Origin: Antedon mediterranea | Taxonomy: Eukaryota > Echinodermata > Crinoidea > Comatulida > Antedonidae | Assembly (NCBI RefSeq): GCF_964355755.1 | Contig: NC_092680.1 | Location: 7,789,001 to 7,853,000, forward strand | Length of the DNA stretch: 64,000 nucleotides | Direction of reading: 5' to 3' | In this document: positions 25,925 through 37,022 of the stretch, piece by piece | Position numbering within the stretch: the first letter of the stretch is position 1 | How the letters are laid out: every line of letters begins with the position of its first letter | The notes under the pieces: model-generated | Seen by the model: only the letters and a program-made list of their open reading frames with translations | What the model was told of the DNA's origin: nothing | Database searches by the model: none | Made by a program: the position numbers and the translations under genes

Positions 25925-26802
25925 TTAAGGTGTTTATCCATCTCCGCTCGCCGAAACTGTACAAATAAAAAAGGAAAAAAATCATTTTAAAACAGGAAGC
26001 CAGACTGAATTTACCCATGTTTTATTTTTTCCTTGGTAAACCCCGCAAATCTGTCAAAAACTATGTATCCACAGTTAAAGTTGATATATTAATAAACTAA
26101 AGGCACGGATACTATACTTGTTTAGTTCTCATATAATATATACCGTAATAAAATACATTTACGTTTTAATACTTTTTTTTTTAAATAGGAAGTGTGGATT
26201 GGGTAGTGCCACCAGATTCTGGTATTTCGCCCATTCAACCTGTTGTTGTGAAAAACCAAGTATTGTTTTTGTTCAACGTAACTGCTGATCCAAGTGAATA
26301 TAACGATCTATCTGGAAAGTATCCAAAAGTTGTCGATATGATGCTAGAGAAGTTAGCGAGTTACAATAAAACCGCAGTACCATGTAAGTTTCCGTTGCCG
26401 GATCCTTCCTCGGACCCTAAACTTCACGGTGGAGTGTGGGGTCCGTGGCGGTAGGACGCGTGTTACATTCGTTTATTTTTATGCAATATTTGTACTTGCC
26501 ATTTTTAATTTTCATAAATTAAATATTCATCCTTCTTTTCAAAGTGCCTATAACATGTAGGCCTACTATATTTTAACAAACCCAACTCGTTGCAAAAGCT
26601 TGTGTAATGAGCCTCTGTGATAAATATTTTAATTAAATATTATAGAAACAGCAAAAATGTTATGACTTCATAGTTTCCGATTAAAATCATTTAGTGAACT
26701 TTCTCAAGTAGTTGCAAGTCGTTGATTGATTCGATAACTCAGTTACTTCCTTTTATATTTCTGCTCAATGGCATGTTTGTTGTCTTGGTGTTCCATACTA
26801 AA

Positions 26803-27313
26803 GCTTGATTTCCACTAGCGACGTTTTGAAGCAAAGTGCTGTATTGCGTAATCTTGGAACCGACGATGCAACAGTTCTGCAAACATCGCAGGTTTGATTT
26901 CACGCAGGCGGAGACATCAGAACATGAATTATTCCCTATATATAAAATCTTTGGAACTGCTAATGCAAAAACAAAATAAAATAATAAAAATAAAAAAGTT
27001 ATCATATATATGTTGCTTTAGGATGTTTCTGAAATATTAAATTTTTTGACATCCAACAATGTATATATTAAATGAAGTAATTAAAACTCGCAAATAAATC
27101 ACTGCGAAGCGAACGTGTATAACAATGTGTTTTTATGACGTCATGAGCTCAGGCATGCATCATGGGTGTGTATAATATATTCACGCCCTCTATAGTTTCT
27201 GCCTTAACCTAATATGAAAACAAATAATGCAGGCGGGAGAAAACACAATTATTGGTATGGCATTTTCTTACGTTGCATAGGTTGCGTTACGTTCGTTCTA
27301 GTGGGAACCATGC
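26803..27313. repeat. MITE family 1 copy split by a later insertion
   Basis: The left part (26803-26911) and the right part (27229-27313) together form one family-1 element with ends GCTTGATTTCCACTAG and CTAGTGGGAACCATGC. The piece between them is a separate insertion flanked by GCAGGCGG on both sides. Confidence 0.75.
26912..27228. mobile_element. 317-bp insertion with 8-bp target duplication inside a MITE
   Basis: GCAGGCGG occurs at 26904-26911 and again at 27229-27236, while uninterrupted family-1 copies have it once (for example within 4393-4404). The insert starts AGACATCAGAAC and ends AACAAATAAT. No clear terminal inverted repeat is visible. An 8-bp duplication is typical of hAT-like or P-like elements, but the class is not established. 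Confidence 0.65.
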
Positions 27314-27691
27314 TTTAGAGAGCATTCGACACCATAGCTCATGGATTTTTCTCAAATTGAAAGCTCCTTGTTATTCGTAATGTGACAATTAAGATGTCGC
27401 GCTAAATAGAAGTACGATACTTGCTCAAGCACGAGGGCGTGTTACCACGGTGTTCACAGCAGAGAGTAAAACTTACACCCTGGTTTAGAGCAGCTAATGG
27501 TACGACGACTCATTCCATTGTCTTATTTTATAATAATTATGTCAATGTAATGGACAGACTAAACGAAATATATACAATTCAACAACAATGAATAGAGGCA
27601 AGTCACAAGTGAAATGATGACGAGTCTCGCGTCACAATCTAGAATTTACAATCGTTGGCGGCGCACGTCTTCATGTTGTGACAAACTGTCG

Positions 27692-29628
27692 AGGTATATC
27701 CAGAGCGTCATTTCGACGATCGAGCATTCTCTACATCTACGGAGCGCCATTTATGCCTGTATTTACTTACGAAATAGAAATAGTACTACGGTAGCTGCTC
27801 CACTGGACCAAATTTAGCACTAGTGGAGCGCAGTGATATAAAATAGAAATAAGTCACTAATTTTAATATCTGTTCGTATGTTAATACACTCTGCTCAAGT
27901 GGACACAATTTGGCGCCAGTGTGGAGCACAGTGATATAAAATAGAAATAAGTCACTAAATTTTAATATCTTTTCGTATGTTAATACACTGTGCTCAAGTG
28001 GACCCAATTTTGCGCCAGGAGAGCACAGTGATATAAAATAGAAATAAGTCATTGGATGTTAATATATTTTCGTATGTTAATACACTGTGCTCAAGTGGAC
28101 CTAATTTGGCGCCAGTAGAGCACAGTGATATAAAATGGAAAAAGTCACTGAATTTTAATATCTTTTCGTATTTAATATACACTATGCTCAAGTGGACCCA
28201 ATTTGGAGCCAGGGGAGCACTGTGATATAAAATAGAAATAAGTCACTGAATTTTAATATCTTTTCGTATGTTAATACACTGTGCTTACGTGGACCCAATT
28301 TGGCACGCGCGCCAGTGAGCACAGGAATATAAAATAAAGAAAGTCACTAAATTTTAATATCTTTTCGTATGTTAATACACTGTGCTCAAGTGGACCCAAT
28401 TTGGCACCAATGGGAGCACAGGGAAATAGTCACATACAAAAACATCGAGAAAAAATACTTCTGGGATTTAAAAATATTTCAAACTTGGTATTATTATGTT
28501 CAATATCGGTTACTCCATCCGTAAACCAAAAGAAAAAATAGTTTCAAGCCACATCAGTGATTTTAATAACTTGCGTTCGCTTAAGATAATGCTTATGAAA
28601 AAACATACAATTCCGACACATATTATGTTAAACTCTAATAATGATTTTGACAACAAAAAAAACGGTTAGGAATTCGATTTTTTCCCTGTAAATTGAGCAA
28701 CTTAAATTAAAAATATACCAAGAAATATATATTGAAATCAAGGAGTATTTTTTTTTTACAAAAGAAATGTTCGTATGTTAATACACTGTGCTCCAGTGGA
28801 TCCAATTTGGCGCCAGTGGAGCACAGGGAAATAGTCACATACAAAAACTTCTAGAAAAAATATTTATCGAATTCAAAAATATTTCAAACTTGGTATATAA
28901 GTTCAATATCGGTTACTTCATCCGTAATGCAAAAGAAAAATTAGTTTCAAGTCACATTAGTGATTTTAATAACTTGCGTTTGTCTAAGATAAATACTTAT
29001 GAAAGAACATACAATTCCAACACATTAAAAAAAAGACATATGTTAAAAATATGAATTATGTAGTAACATATTGAACGTGTAGTAACCTATTGAACGTTAT
29101 ACTACCAAATTTCAAATGTTTAGGACAATTATTTTATGACAATCAACATTTAAAGTTTAAAAAATGTCTTGGAATTCTATGTTCTATCATAAATATACAT
29201 TTTAAACGAACGAAAATTACTAAAATCACTGATATGGCTTGAAACTAATTTTTCTTTTGCATCACGGATGGAGTAACCGATATTGAACTTATCTTGATGT
29301 TTTTGTATGTGACTATTTCCCTGTGCTCCACAGTGTATTAAAATATGAAAAGATATTATAATTTAGTGACTTTTTTTCTATTTTATATCACTGTCCACTG
29401 GCGCCAAATTAGGTCCACTTGAGCACAGTGTATTAACATACGAAAATATATTAACATTCAGTGACTTATTTCTATTTTATATCACTGTGCTCCACCGGTG
29501 CTAAATTTGGTCCACTGGAGCAGTTACCGTAGTACTATTTCTAATTCGGAAGTAAATAAAGGCATAAATGGCGCTCCGTAGAAGTAGAGAATGCTCGATC
29601 GTCGAAATGACGCTCTGAATATACCTCC
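27692..29628. mobile_element. foldback element with tandem ~97-101-bp repeats in its arms
   Basis: The outer arms are inverted: AGGTATATCCAGAGCGTCAT at the left and ATGACGCTCTGAATATACCT at the right, then about 70 more complementary bases through GGAGCGCCATTTATGCC and ACTACGGTAGCTGCTCC. Inside the left arm at least six ~97-101 bp direct repeats run from 27795 to 28425 (GTGGACCCAATTTGGCGCCA..ATATAAAATAGAAATAAGTC). About two inverted units lie in the right arm (29330-29525). Two direct and one inverted copies of a CACAGGGAAATAGTCACATA segment fill the centre. No protein gene is visible, so it is non-autonomous. It lies in the region upstream of sulfatase C. Confidence 0.8.
27795..28425 (+). repeat. 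tandem array of ~97-101-bp units, six or more copies
   Basis: Successive GCTCAAGTGGAC-type anchors end at 27900, 27999, 28096, 28193, 28290 and 28391. Each unit holds GGAGCACAGTGATATAAAAT and TTTTCGTATGTTAATACACT. It forms the inner part of the left arm of the foldback element. Confidence 0.9.
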
Positions 29629-29838
29629 AAACTGCTAATATAATCTTTAAATGGATGTCAAGTTTTGGATACAGTCACTCAACAGAGGACGCACGATGTA
29701 TAGTTACTCGCATTTTGACATGCGATTACATTATTAAAGTTGGTTTACCAGCAGTTTGCACTACCAACAATCCGACTTAATTCCGTTTATGGTGAATAAA
29801 TAAATTAACATTCATTGGATTATCGTAAAAGTTAAAGT

Positions 29839-30676
29839 ATGGTTAACAGGGTACTTGTGCCAGTGCTTGCTCTTTTTCTGCTGCTAGTAGTAGGCCTACT
29901 TTCTCGACAGATTGAAGTTACAGTTACTAGGCGGAATGTTGAAGTCGTTCCTGTTGTTAAGCCGAACATCGTGTTGATTGTAGCAGACGATTATGGTTTT
30001 CATGACATAGGTTACCACGGTTCAAAAATCAAAACACCGACTTTAGACAAATTGGCAGAAGAAGGTGTTAAGCTTGAAAAATATTATGTTCAGCCGATAT
30101 GTACTCCAACAAGAAGTCAGCTGATGACCGGTAGATATCAGGTTAGTAATCAACCCTTACAGTTTCCACTTAATAGATGTCCCCAATAGATGTCCCCCTC
30201 TGCCATTTGTTTTGTGTAAAATTTTTAATTTCTGAGATTTGTGACAGTACGCCTAAATTATATTTTCCCCAATTAATTTCACTACTGTATTAATTTGAAT
30301 TGGTTTTAAATCGCATAACATTTTAATTCATGACCCTCGTTATTTGCTGTTACTTCGATTTCAGTGAAACAACCCAAGACAACTTTATTTGTGCTACTTA
30401 AATGTAGTTCAGCCGTTTCTGAAAATTGTCACCGTAGGCGAAAATATCACAAACCCAAAGAATGCCTTTAAAAATACTTAATAATGAATGTTTTTATATT
30501 CATGCAATGGTACAAATAATTTTATTCGGTGAAAACAAATATGCAATTCTATTTTCACTCGGGCCGCCTCGCCTCTAGAATATTTGTACAATCGAACTCA
30601 TAAACATTCTTTGTTTTATACAACATCAAAGTAGATTATTGTCTATTCGCGAAACAACAGATGGTGCTGCTATTGG

Positions 30677-30709
<33 letters not shown>

Positions 30710-33700
30710 CAGTATTTATATAGCGCCTAATGGATCACTGACCCCTCTAGGTGCTTTACATTAGACCTTAACTAATGGTAATAAACTATCCCCCGCCGGA
30801 CACCATTCCGGTATTTCTTAGTCGAGGTTTCGGGGATGGAGACAATCAATAATGTGAGAAAAAAAATGTAATTAAGCTTAACTATGCTTACGCATATAAG
30901 ATTTTGTTTTTGTACACGAAAAAAGGTACTATATTATACGATTGTGTTAAAATAGTACGTATTACTGCACGTCATGTGACCCACAATCGTCCAATCAAAT
31001 GACAGGAATTTATTTAGATTTTATATAAAGCGTATAACTACGATTTTTTTAATTCATAATTATTATTCATCATCAATTGTGAGTGAAAAACGAAAGGAAA
31101 CAACTATATTTAGTATAGGGCCTACACAAATGACAAAAGAAAACAGAAAATAAAAATCTGATAATCATATTGATAGTGTGACACATTAACTTTACTACTC
31201 CAAACTTAAATATTCATTCATTACTTCCACGTTATTATAACCTATACAGTATTTTTTTTATTTAAAGAGTTAAAAAAGATGACAGTATGAACGAAAGGTA
31301 TAGACAAATAAGTGAGGTAATCGTTGGTTCAAACTTGATTGAACATTTAGTTTTTAAATAATTATTATTTAATTATCAGATTCACACAGGTTTACAGCAC
31401 AGTATTATAAAGTCAGCCGTGGACTATATTTATTTAGTTAATTGTTCAATTTAATTATCAGATTCACACGGGCTTACAGCACAAAATCATAGAGCCAGAC
31501 TCTCCAAACTGTCTACCTCTCGATGAAGTTACTCTACCACAAAAACTGAAAGAATATGGTTATGCAACGCATATGGTTGGTAAATGGCATCTTGGATTTT
31601 ACAAGGAGGCGTGTGTTCCAAATAAGCGAGGCTTTGATTCATTTTTTGGTTAGTAGATTATTTAAGGGTCTATCACTTGTTCCGGCACGGTTTCGGTCCG
31701 GTGCCGGCAATCAAATTGAACGTCAATGTTTCGTTTTCACGACGCTCCACGCGGCTATGCGCCAATCGATATGCGCGTAGGTCAGATCAATCGATATGTC
31801 GTCGGTCGTTGCCTGGACCATCAAAATTGTGTCGAGGCTTTAATTTATTTATAGTATTTTTATTTCTGGTAAAGGTCATTATGTTGGACATGAGGACTAC
31901 TACACCCATATCAAAGATGGAGGATATGATTTCCGGGATAACTATAAAGTAGCGACTGAATACAATAACACTTACTCTACCGTTTTATTTGCTGAGAAAG
32001 CCAATGCAGTTATCAATGCTCATAACAAAAGTCATAAGGTAGTAACTTTTATTTAATTAATCGAGAAATCGAGCCCGCGAGATTGACGTTTCATTTGTTG
32101 CTGTTCTGTTTGTGGGTCAGGATTTTTCAAATAATTTATCCTTAAGCGTGGTTCCCCACTAGCAACGCAACGTAAAGCAATGCAACGACTAGGAATGCAA
32201 CGCACCGTTTAGCTCGGTTCCCACTAGCGATAATAATTGTGTTTTCCCCCGCCTCCGTGAAATCAAACCTACGATGTTTGCAGCACTATTGCATCGTTGG
32301 TTCCCACTTGTGATTACGCAATTCAGCACTTTACGTCAATACCTCGAAGAACGAAGTGCTGTATTGCGTAATCACAAGTGGGAACCGACGATGCAACAGT
32401 GCTTCATTCAAACATCACAGGTTTGATTTCACGGAGGCGGGGGCAAACACAATTATTGGAAGGGAATTTTCTTACGTTGCGTAGGTTGCGTTACGTTGCG
32501 TCGCTAGTGGGAACCAAGCTTTAGGCCTAACTGGAGTTCGTGTATAGTTTAATTTAAGATTAGAACTGCATCATCAGCAATTATCTGGTCTGATAAAAAC
32601 GGAATTGGTCTAGGCCTATCTGTTCCTATATTTTACTTTAGATAAATAAATGAATTGTAAATATTGGAAACTAAAAACAAAAGAAATTAATTAAATAAAT
32701 GCCATTTGTGTTTTTCAGTCACTATTTCTGTATATACCTTTCCAAGCAGTGCATTCGCCTCTAGAGGTTCCTGCCAGTTACGCAGAGCCATACAAATCGA
32801 TTTATCCTAATGATAAATCGCGACAGACATACGCCGGTATGGTGACGTGTATGGACGAAGCAATTGGTAACATTACCGACACTCTAAAAACAACAGGACT
32901 GTATGATAATACTGTTATTATATTTTCGACAGGTAATGTATACTAGAAGATGCAACTACATCTCTTGTGATTACGTTAACGATGATTTTATAGATAATAT
33001 TAGTATTCTTTCAAGCTTTCTTTTTTTATTTATTTCTTTGTTTATTTTGTATTTTTTTAGTTTATTTTGTATTTTCTCTTTTTATTGTTTGAAGGTCCCT
33101 AATGATAAGCTTATGCTGGATGGATCACCCTCATAAAATATTGTTGAAATAAATAAATAAATAAATTTATAATATAAAATTCAAGCAAATTTGTTTAAAT
33201 ATATCGGAATTTCTAAATATATTAAACAGAAATTTGCTGTTTACATCTCATTATTGCATTTACTACTATTCCTTTATCAGTTTAGGTGGTTTGTAATTGG
33301 AATCTAACAGGATATATATTTATTCTTTTATTTTGTCAATAAGAAGACTTTTTTTGTGAATATTTCTTCACGTTTCACATCGAATTAAATTTAAAGAGAT
33401 TAGTAGGCTTAATCATTTTTGGAGGACCACGCTTAAAACATTTGGCTTCATGTTTCTCCCTATCTACCAAGAAGGATTTAATTTGATAAATACCTTATTG
33501 TGTTATTATTATTGTTGTGCGGATAAACAAACATGAAACTTGAATATTGTCACTAAATCATTCTATCGAATAATAGTCATAAATGAGTGCACATACCGCA
33601 TTAGCTACAGACCATGAAACATATTTACTTTAGCACTTGATTTAAAAATCCCTTTTACCATTGGATAAGATTGTTGTTGTTATAAGTTGATGAAAGTATG

Positions 33701-35966
33701 CTTACAACACCGGTTTATCATTTTACACTACCCAAACTTTCTTTGTAAACAATTATTTTTAAATTCAAATAGCACACGGCAGAAAGACTACTATGCTTCG
33801 TTAAACTAGAAAGTATCTTAGGTGGTTATTTCTATATACCATTTATCAATAAAATATTATCTATGAATGTAAACAGGCAATTCACATGACAATATTTCAA
33901 TATTGAAGTTTTTTTCGAATTGTAAAATCTGATAATCATAGGCCTAATCATGTTGAAATATAGGATTATATGGAATCTTATATAGCGAGGAGCTAAGTTT
34001 AGGCTTACATGCACTGAAGGTATAGGATAAATATAAATTACAGCGGCAAAAAAAGTGTATGATTGAATGTTAGAAATTATTTTTTCTTTTCAGACAATGG
34101 TGGACAGGTTACAGCTGGGGGAAATAACTGGCCATTACGTGGTTGGAAAAACACACTGTGGGAAGGGGGTGTCCGTGCGGTGGGCTTTGTTCACAGTCCC
34201 CTTCTTCCAAAACAAGTTCAAGGAACTATCAACAATGAACTAATACACGTCAGTGATTGGTTCCCAACCATTGTAGAGGGATTGGCTCAAGGTGATACTA
34301 AAGGTACTAAGCCTCTTGATGGATACAATATATGGCCGTGCATTATTAGGTAAGTAAAAAGCTAAATTAGTTTATGCATTTAAAATATTAAACTACTATA
34401 AATAAGATACAAATACTTTTACACAAAAGGATATTATATGCATTTCAGTTAACGTATTTGTTTGATGTTATTATAATTATTATAAATAAGGTTCTTTACG
34501 TGCGTAATAGTTGTCCGGAATATAATCATCTTCCCCAATCCTAAAATGAAATCCTCTTATCAAGTATAGTAACATTATAAACAAATCACATGAATTTTAC
34601 TTTAAAGATATATTGTCTCTTTTGTAATTTTTTAAATGCAATTTCCACATAAATAGTTTACTTTAACTAAAAAGTGAAAAAAAAAAAGCTATGAAAAAAA
34701 TATATAGATATATAGCATATTTTCTGCCAGATAATGGGGTTTTGTTAAAGTTGAACCGTATATTTCGTTTTTTTTTATAATTGAAATCATTCCCGCCCCA
34801 GTTTTTTCCTATAATAATAATAATAATAATAATAATAAGATTTTCATAGCGCACAAACTCCAGAGTGCTCAAGGCGCATTTAAAAATAAAAAGAAATAAA
34901 TCATACAAATTCCTGACAAATAAAATGCAATTTCTTTGGAGGGTCCCCATCCGTTGTCGTTCTGTCGCGGTCCCGGACCCCTACCTAGGTAGTGGATAAC
35001 TTTTATTCATATTAAACTGCAAAATGGCTTATTCAAGGTCTGATTTTATTAATCTTTATTTTTTATGTTTTTGAGGGACAATACGTATACATACATCAAA
35101 ATTATGAATGATACGTATACACATCATGATATTAAAGCACCAGTTTAAAAAATAGAAACTTATTTATTCTTTGTGTGTAGTAAAAACGACGTCTCTCCAC
35201 GAAAGGAAATTCTTCATAATATAGATCCATTGACAATCATTCAGGGTAAACAGTGGAAAAACAGCCCCTTTGATGTTCGAATAAATGCCGCTCTTAGGTC
35301 AGGTGACTGGAAGATTATTACAGGAACCGAAGGTACATTTTACTACTTTAAAACAAAATTAAAGTCACTATTATTCTTATTCTACCCTGCTTATTCAGAT
35401 ATGCAAATCACTGACGCAGGTCCTGGGCAGCACCGTCGGTGTGTACTCTCCAACATGTTTTTAAAGGGGTTTTAGTTTCCCCACTTTTCGACACAGAAAA
35501 AGGTTTAGATATCCTTTGGGTGTTTTACTCCTTATTGGGTCTACCACACACCTTTCAAAACAGGTCGCGGTAATTGATGCTAAAATTACACTAAATGTTC
35601 AATATTTTATACATGACGTTGTAATACGTTATTCGATATATACTTTTAGGAAGTGATGATTGGGTGGTGCCACCAGATTCTGGTATTACGCCTATTCAAC
35701 CTGTTGTTGTGAAAAACCAAGTACTGTTTTTGTTCAACGTAACTGCTGATCCAAGTGAATATAACGATCTATCTGGAAAGTATCCAAAAGTTGTCGATAT
35801 GATGCTAGAGAAGTTAGCGAGTTACAATAAAACCGCAGTACCATGTACGTTTCCATTGTCGGATCCTTCCTCGGACCCTAAACTTCACGGTGGAGTCTGG
35901 GGTCCGTGGCGGTTCAGTAGGCGAGACGCGTTGTTACATTCGTTTTATAGCCAATTCTTGCAGTAA
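29839..35966 (+). CDS. ARSB: arylsulfatase B-like gene C, intact
   Basis: Seven exons: 29839-30141, 31462-31648, 31875-32038, 32719-32932, 34094-34349, 35181-35332 and 35650-35966. All introns are GT..AG with consistent phases, and the joined length of 1,593 bases encodes 530 residues, close to the usual ~530 of arylsulfatase B. Residues 5-21 form a hydrophobic leader, implying secretion or lysosomal targeting. Asp50-Asp51 (VADDYG), Cys88-x-Pro-x-Arg92 (CTPTRS, predicted formylglycine), Lys142/His144 (GKWHLG) and Asp290-Asn291 (DNGG) match the sulfatase catalytic set. The segments [33 protein letters not shown] and LHNIDP are typical of the ARSB/I/J group. It should hydrolyse sulfate esters, probably on glycosaminoglycan-like or other sulfated glycans; the exact substrate is not readable. 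AATAAA occurs at 36092. It is the only undamaged member of the local cluster. Confidence 0.92.
30680..30880. repeat. AAT microsatellite followed by a short interspersed repeat
   Basis: An (AAT)n run at 30683-30709 leads into CAGTATTTATATAGCGCCTAA..AGGTGCTTTACATT. A similar arrangement (trinucleotide run then TCATAGCGCACAAACTCCAG, AAGGCGCATTTAAA) occurs at 34813 and 55969. These look like a repeat family inserted at or carrying a trinucleotide run. They are intronic. Confidence 0.5.
31370..31428 (+). repeat. partial duplicate of exon 2 start with its acceptor, intron 1 of gene C
   Basis: AATTATCAG followed by ATTCACACAGGTTTACAGCA precedes the real exon 2 (31462) by 82 bases and repeats its first ~20 coding bases and acceptor. 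The duplicate then diverges and has no open continuation, so it is a decoy 3' splice site. Confidence 0.7.
32146..32519. repeat. MITE family 1, head-to-head dimer
   Basis: The interior sequence occurs twice in opposite orientations (TTTCCCCCGCC..GATTACGCAAT at 32239-32322 and ATTGCGTAATCAC..GGCGGGGGCAAAC at 32363-32445), giving a near-perfect palindrome around 32343. Family-1 ends GCGTGGTTCCCC and GGGAACCAAGC bound it. It lies in intron 3 of gene C. Confidence 0.7.
34800..34895. repeat. AAT microsatellite and associated short repeat, intron 5 of gene C
   Basis: (ATA)n at 34813-34840 is followed by GATTTTCATAGCGCACAAAC and GTGCTCAAGGCGCATTT. The paralogous copy in gene D at 55969 is longer, with an AACACTA interruption. 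Confidence 0.6.
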
Positions 35967-37022
35967 GAACTTTCCGGACTTTAGTATTTTCGTTCAAAAT
36001 AACTTCAAACACTATCAATTGTGTACTGTTTCTAAAGGCACCTCTTTGCCAAAAGTTGATGTGCTTGGATATCCTCCCCCAAATTTACGGTAATAAAATA
36101 ACCACAAGGCAGGCAGGACAACAATCTGAGATTTATGTTAGGTAATAAAAAGCAATCAACATAGTATAAAATACATATGTATAATGGAAAATAAGTAAAT
36201 TACGTATTGAAAATAGAGTATTCTACATTTAAGCTTAGAGCTTGCGGATTTGTTTTTGTTTTTCTTTTTGTAAGTTATTAGATTTTTTGATTTGAATAAA
36301 ATCTTTCTGAAATAAAAAAAAGAATTGTTACAAGACGTTGATGTGCTTAGATGTCTGTCACTAGTAATACTATTTTTATTTTCTGCTACATAATTTTGGT
36401 GATTTCTACGTCATAGATCCAATGTTCCCGGATATCGCATCAGGACGCATGCGCAGCAATAAAAGTCAAAGTCGAATTGCTATAATTATAATAAGTAACT
36501 CATGAGTGCATCTTGCATACGACTAGTTTCCTGACCACAATAAAACATTTATATTTAGTGAAATACCTGTAATAAATTCTAGTAGTACTGACCCTACGTT
36601 AATGCCACGTCAGGCCTACAATATTAGCCTTATTCTTTCCAAAATCCCCTGCAAAAACACACGTCACTTCTCATTGTGAAACACGTATACCTATCTATAT
36701 CCGTTTTCATTAACAAACACAAAATGAGAGGCAGTACATGACATTACTTTAAATTATTTCTAACACTTCAAACGCAAATTTAAAACAAGGAATATTTCTT
36801 ACAAATAACGCCGCTCAACTGTTTGACCTTTTGACGTAAAAGTTTTAATTATTGTTCTTTCTTCATTAAAAGATGCTTTTTTTTATTGATATTCTATTTA
36901 ATAATTTAAGAAATAATGAATTATCATCAATTATTTTAGTTTAACAATCAGTAGAGTACCGTAAACATTTTGTGTAAGTCAGTTCTGTTTGCTCTGGGTC
37001 CCAACTCGAAATGTCCCTATAT
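35967..37022. other. 3' region of gene C, duplicated downstream of gene D
   Basis: AATAAA signals occur at 36092 and about 36296. The whole stretch is nearly identical to 57134-58193 behind gene D, with small indels. No gene was recognised. Confidence 0.6.

Larger units (their letters stand above)
21077..26454 (+). pseudogene. ARSB: arylsulfatase B-like gene B, full exon set with frameshift in exon 6
   Basis: Seven exons: 21077-21328, 22097-22283, 23263-23423, 23753-23966, 24621-24873, 25410-25520 and 26189-26454, all with GT..AG boundaries and phases identical to the intact gene C. Exon 1 encodes a hydrophobic leader, the VADDYG metal-binding aspartates and [13 protein letters not shown], with Cys71 as the predicted formylglycine site. 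Exon 2 has GKWHLG and exon 5 opens with DNGG. Exon 6 has a net loss of 41 bases compared with gene C. The predicted reading becomes SKTDYHP followed by a stop, and the later exons fall out of frame; the joined length is 1,444 bases, not a multiple of three. Everything else is intact, so this is either a very young pseudogene or an assembly error beside the adjacent minisatellite. An active product would need another acceptor, and I found none that restores phase. Confidence 0.85.

Noticed and set aside
27786-28425. CRISPR-like array
   Set aside because: The units are contiguous ~97-101-bp tandem repeats without unique spacers, and the setting is an animal foldback element.
34663-34950. 95-codon minus-strand frame and its counterpart at 55821
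   Set aside because: Driven by the trinucleotide microsatellite and AT-rich sequence in intron 5; it is not conserved between the two paralogous copies.
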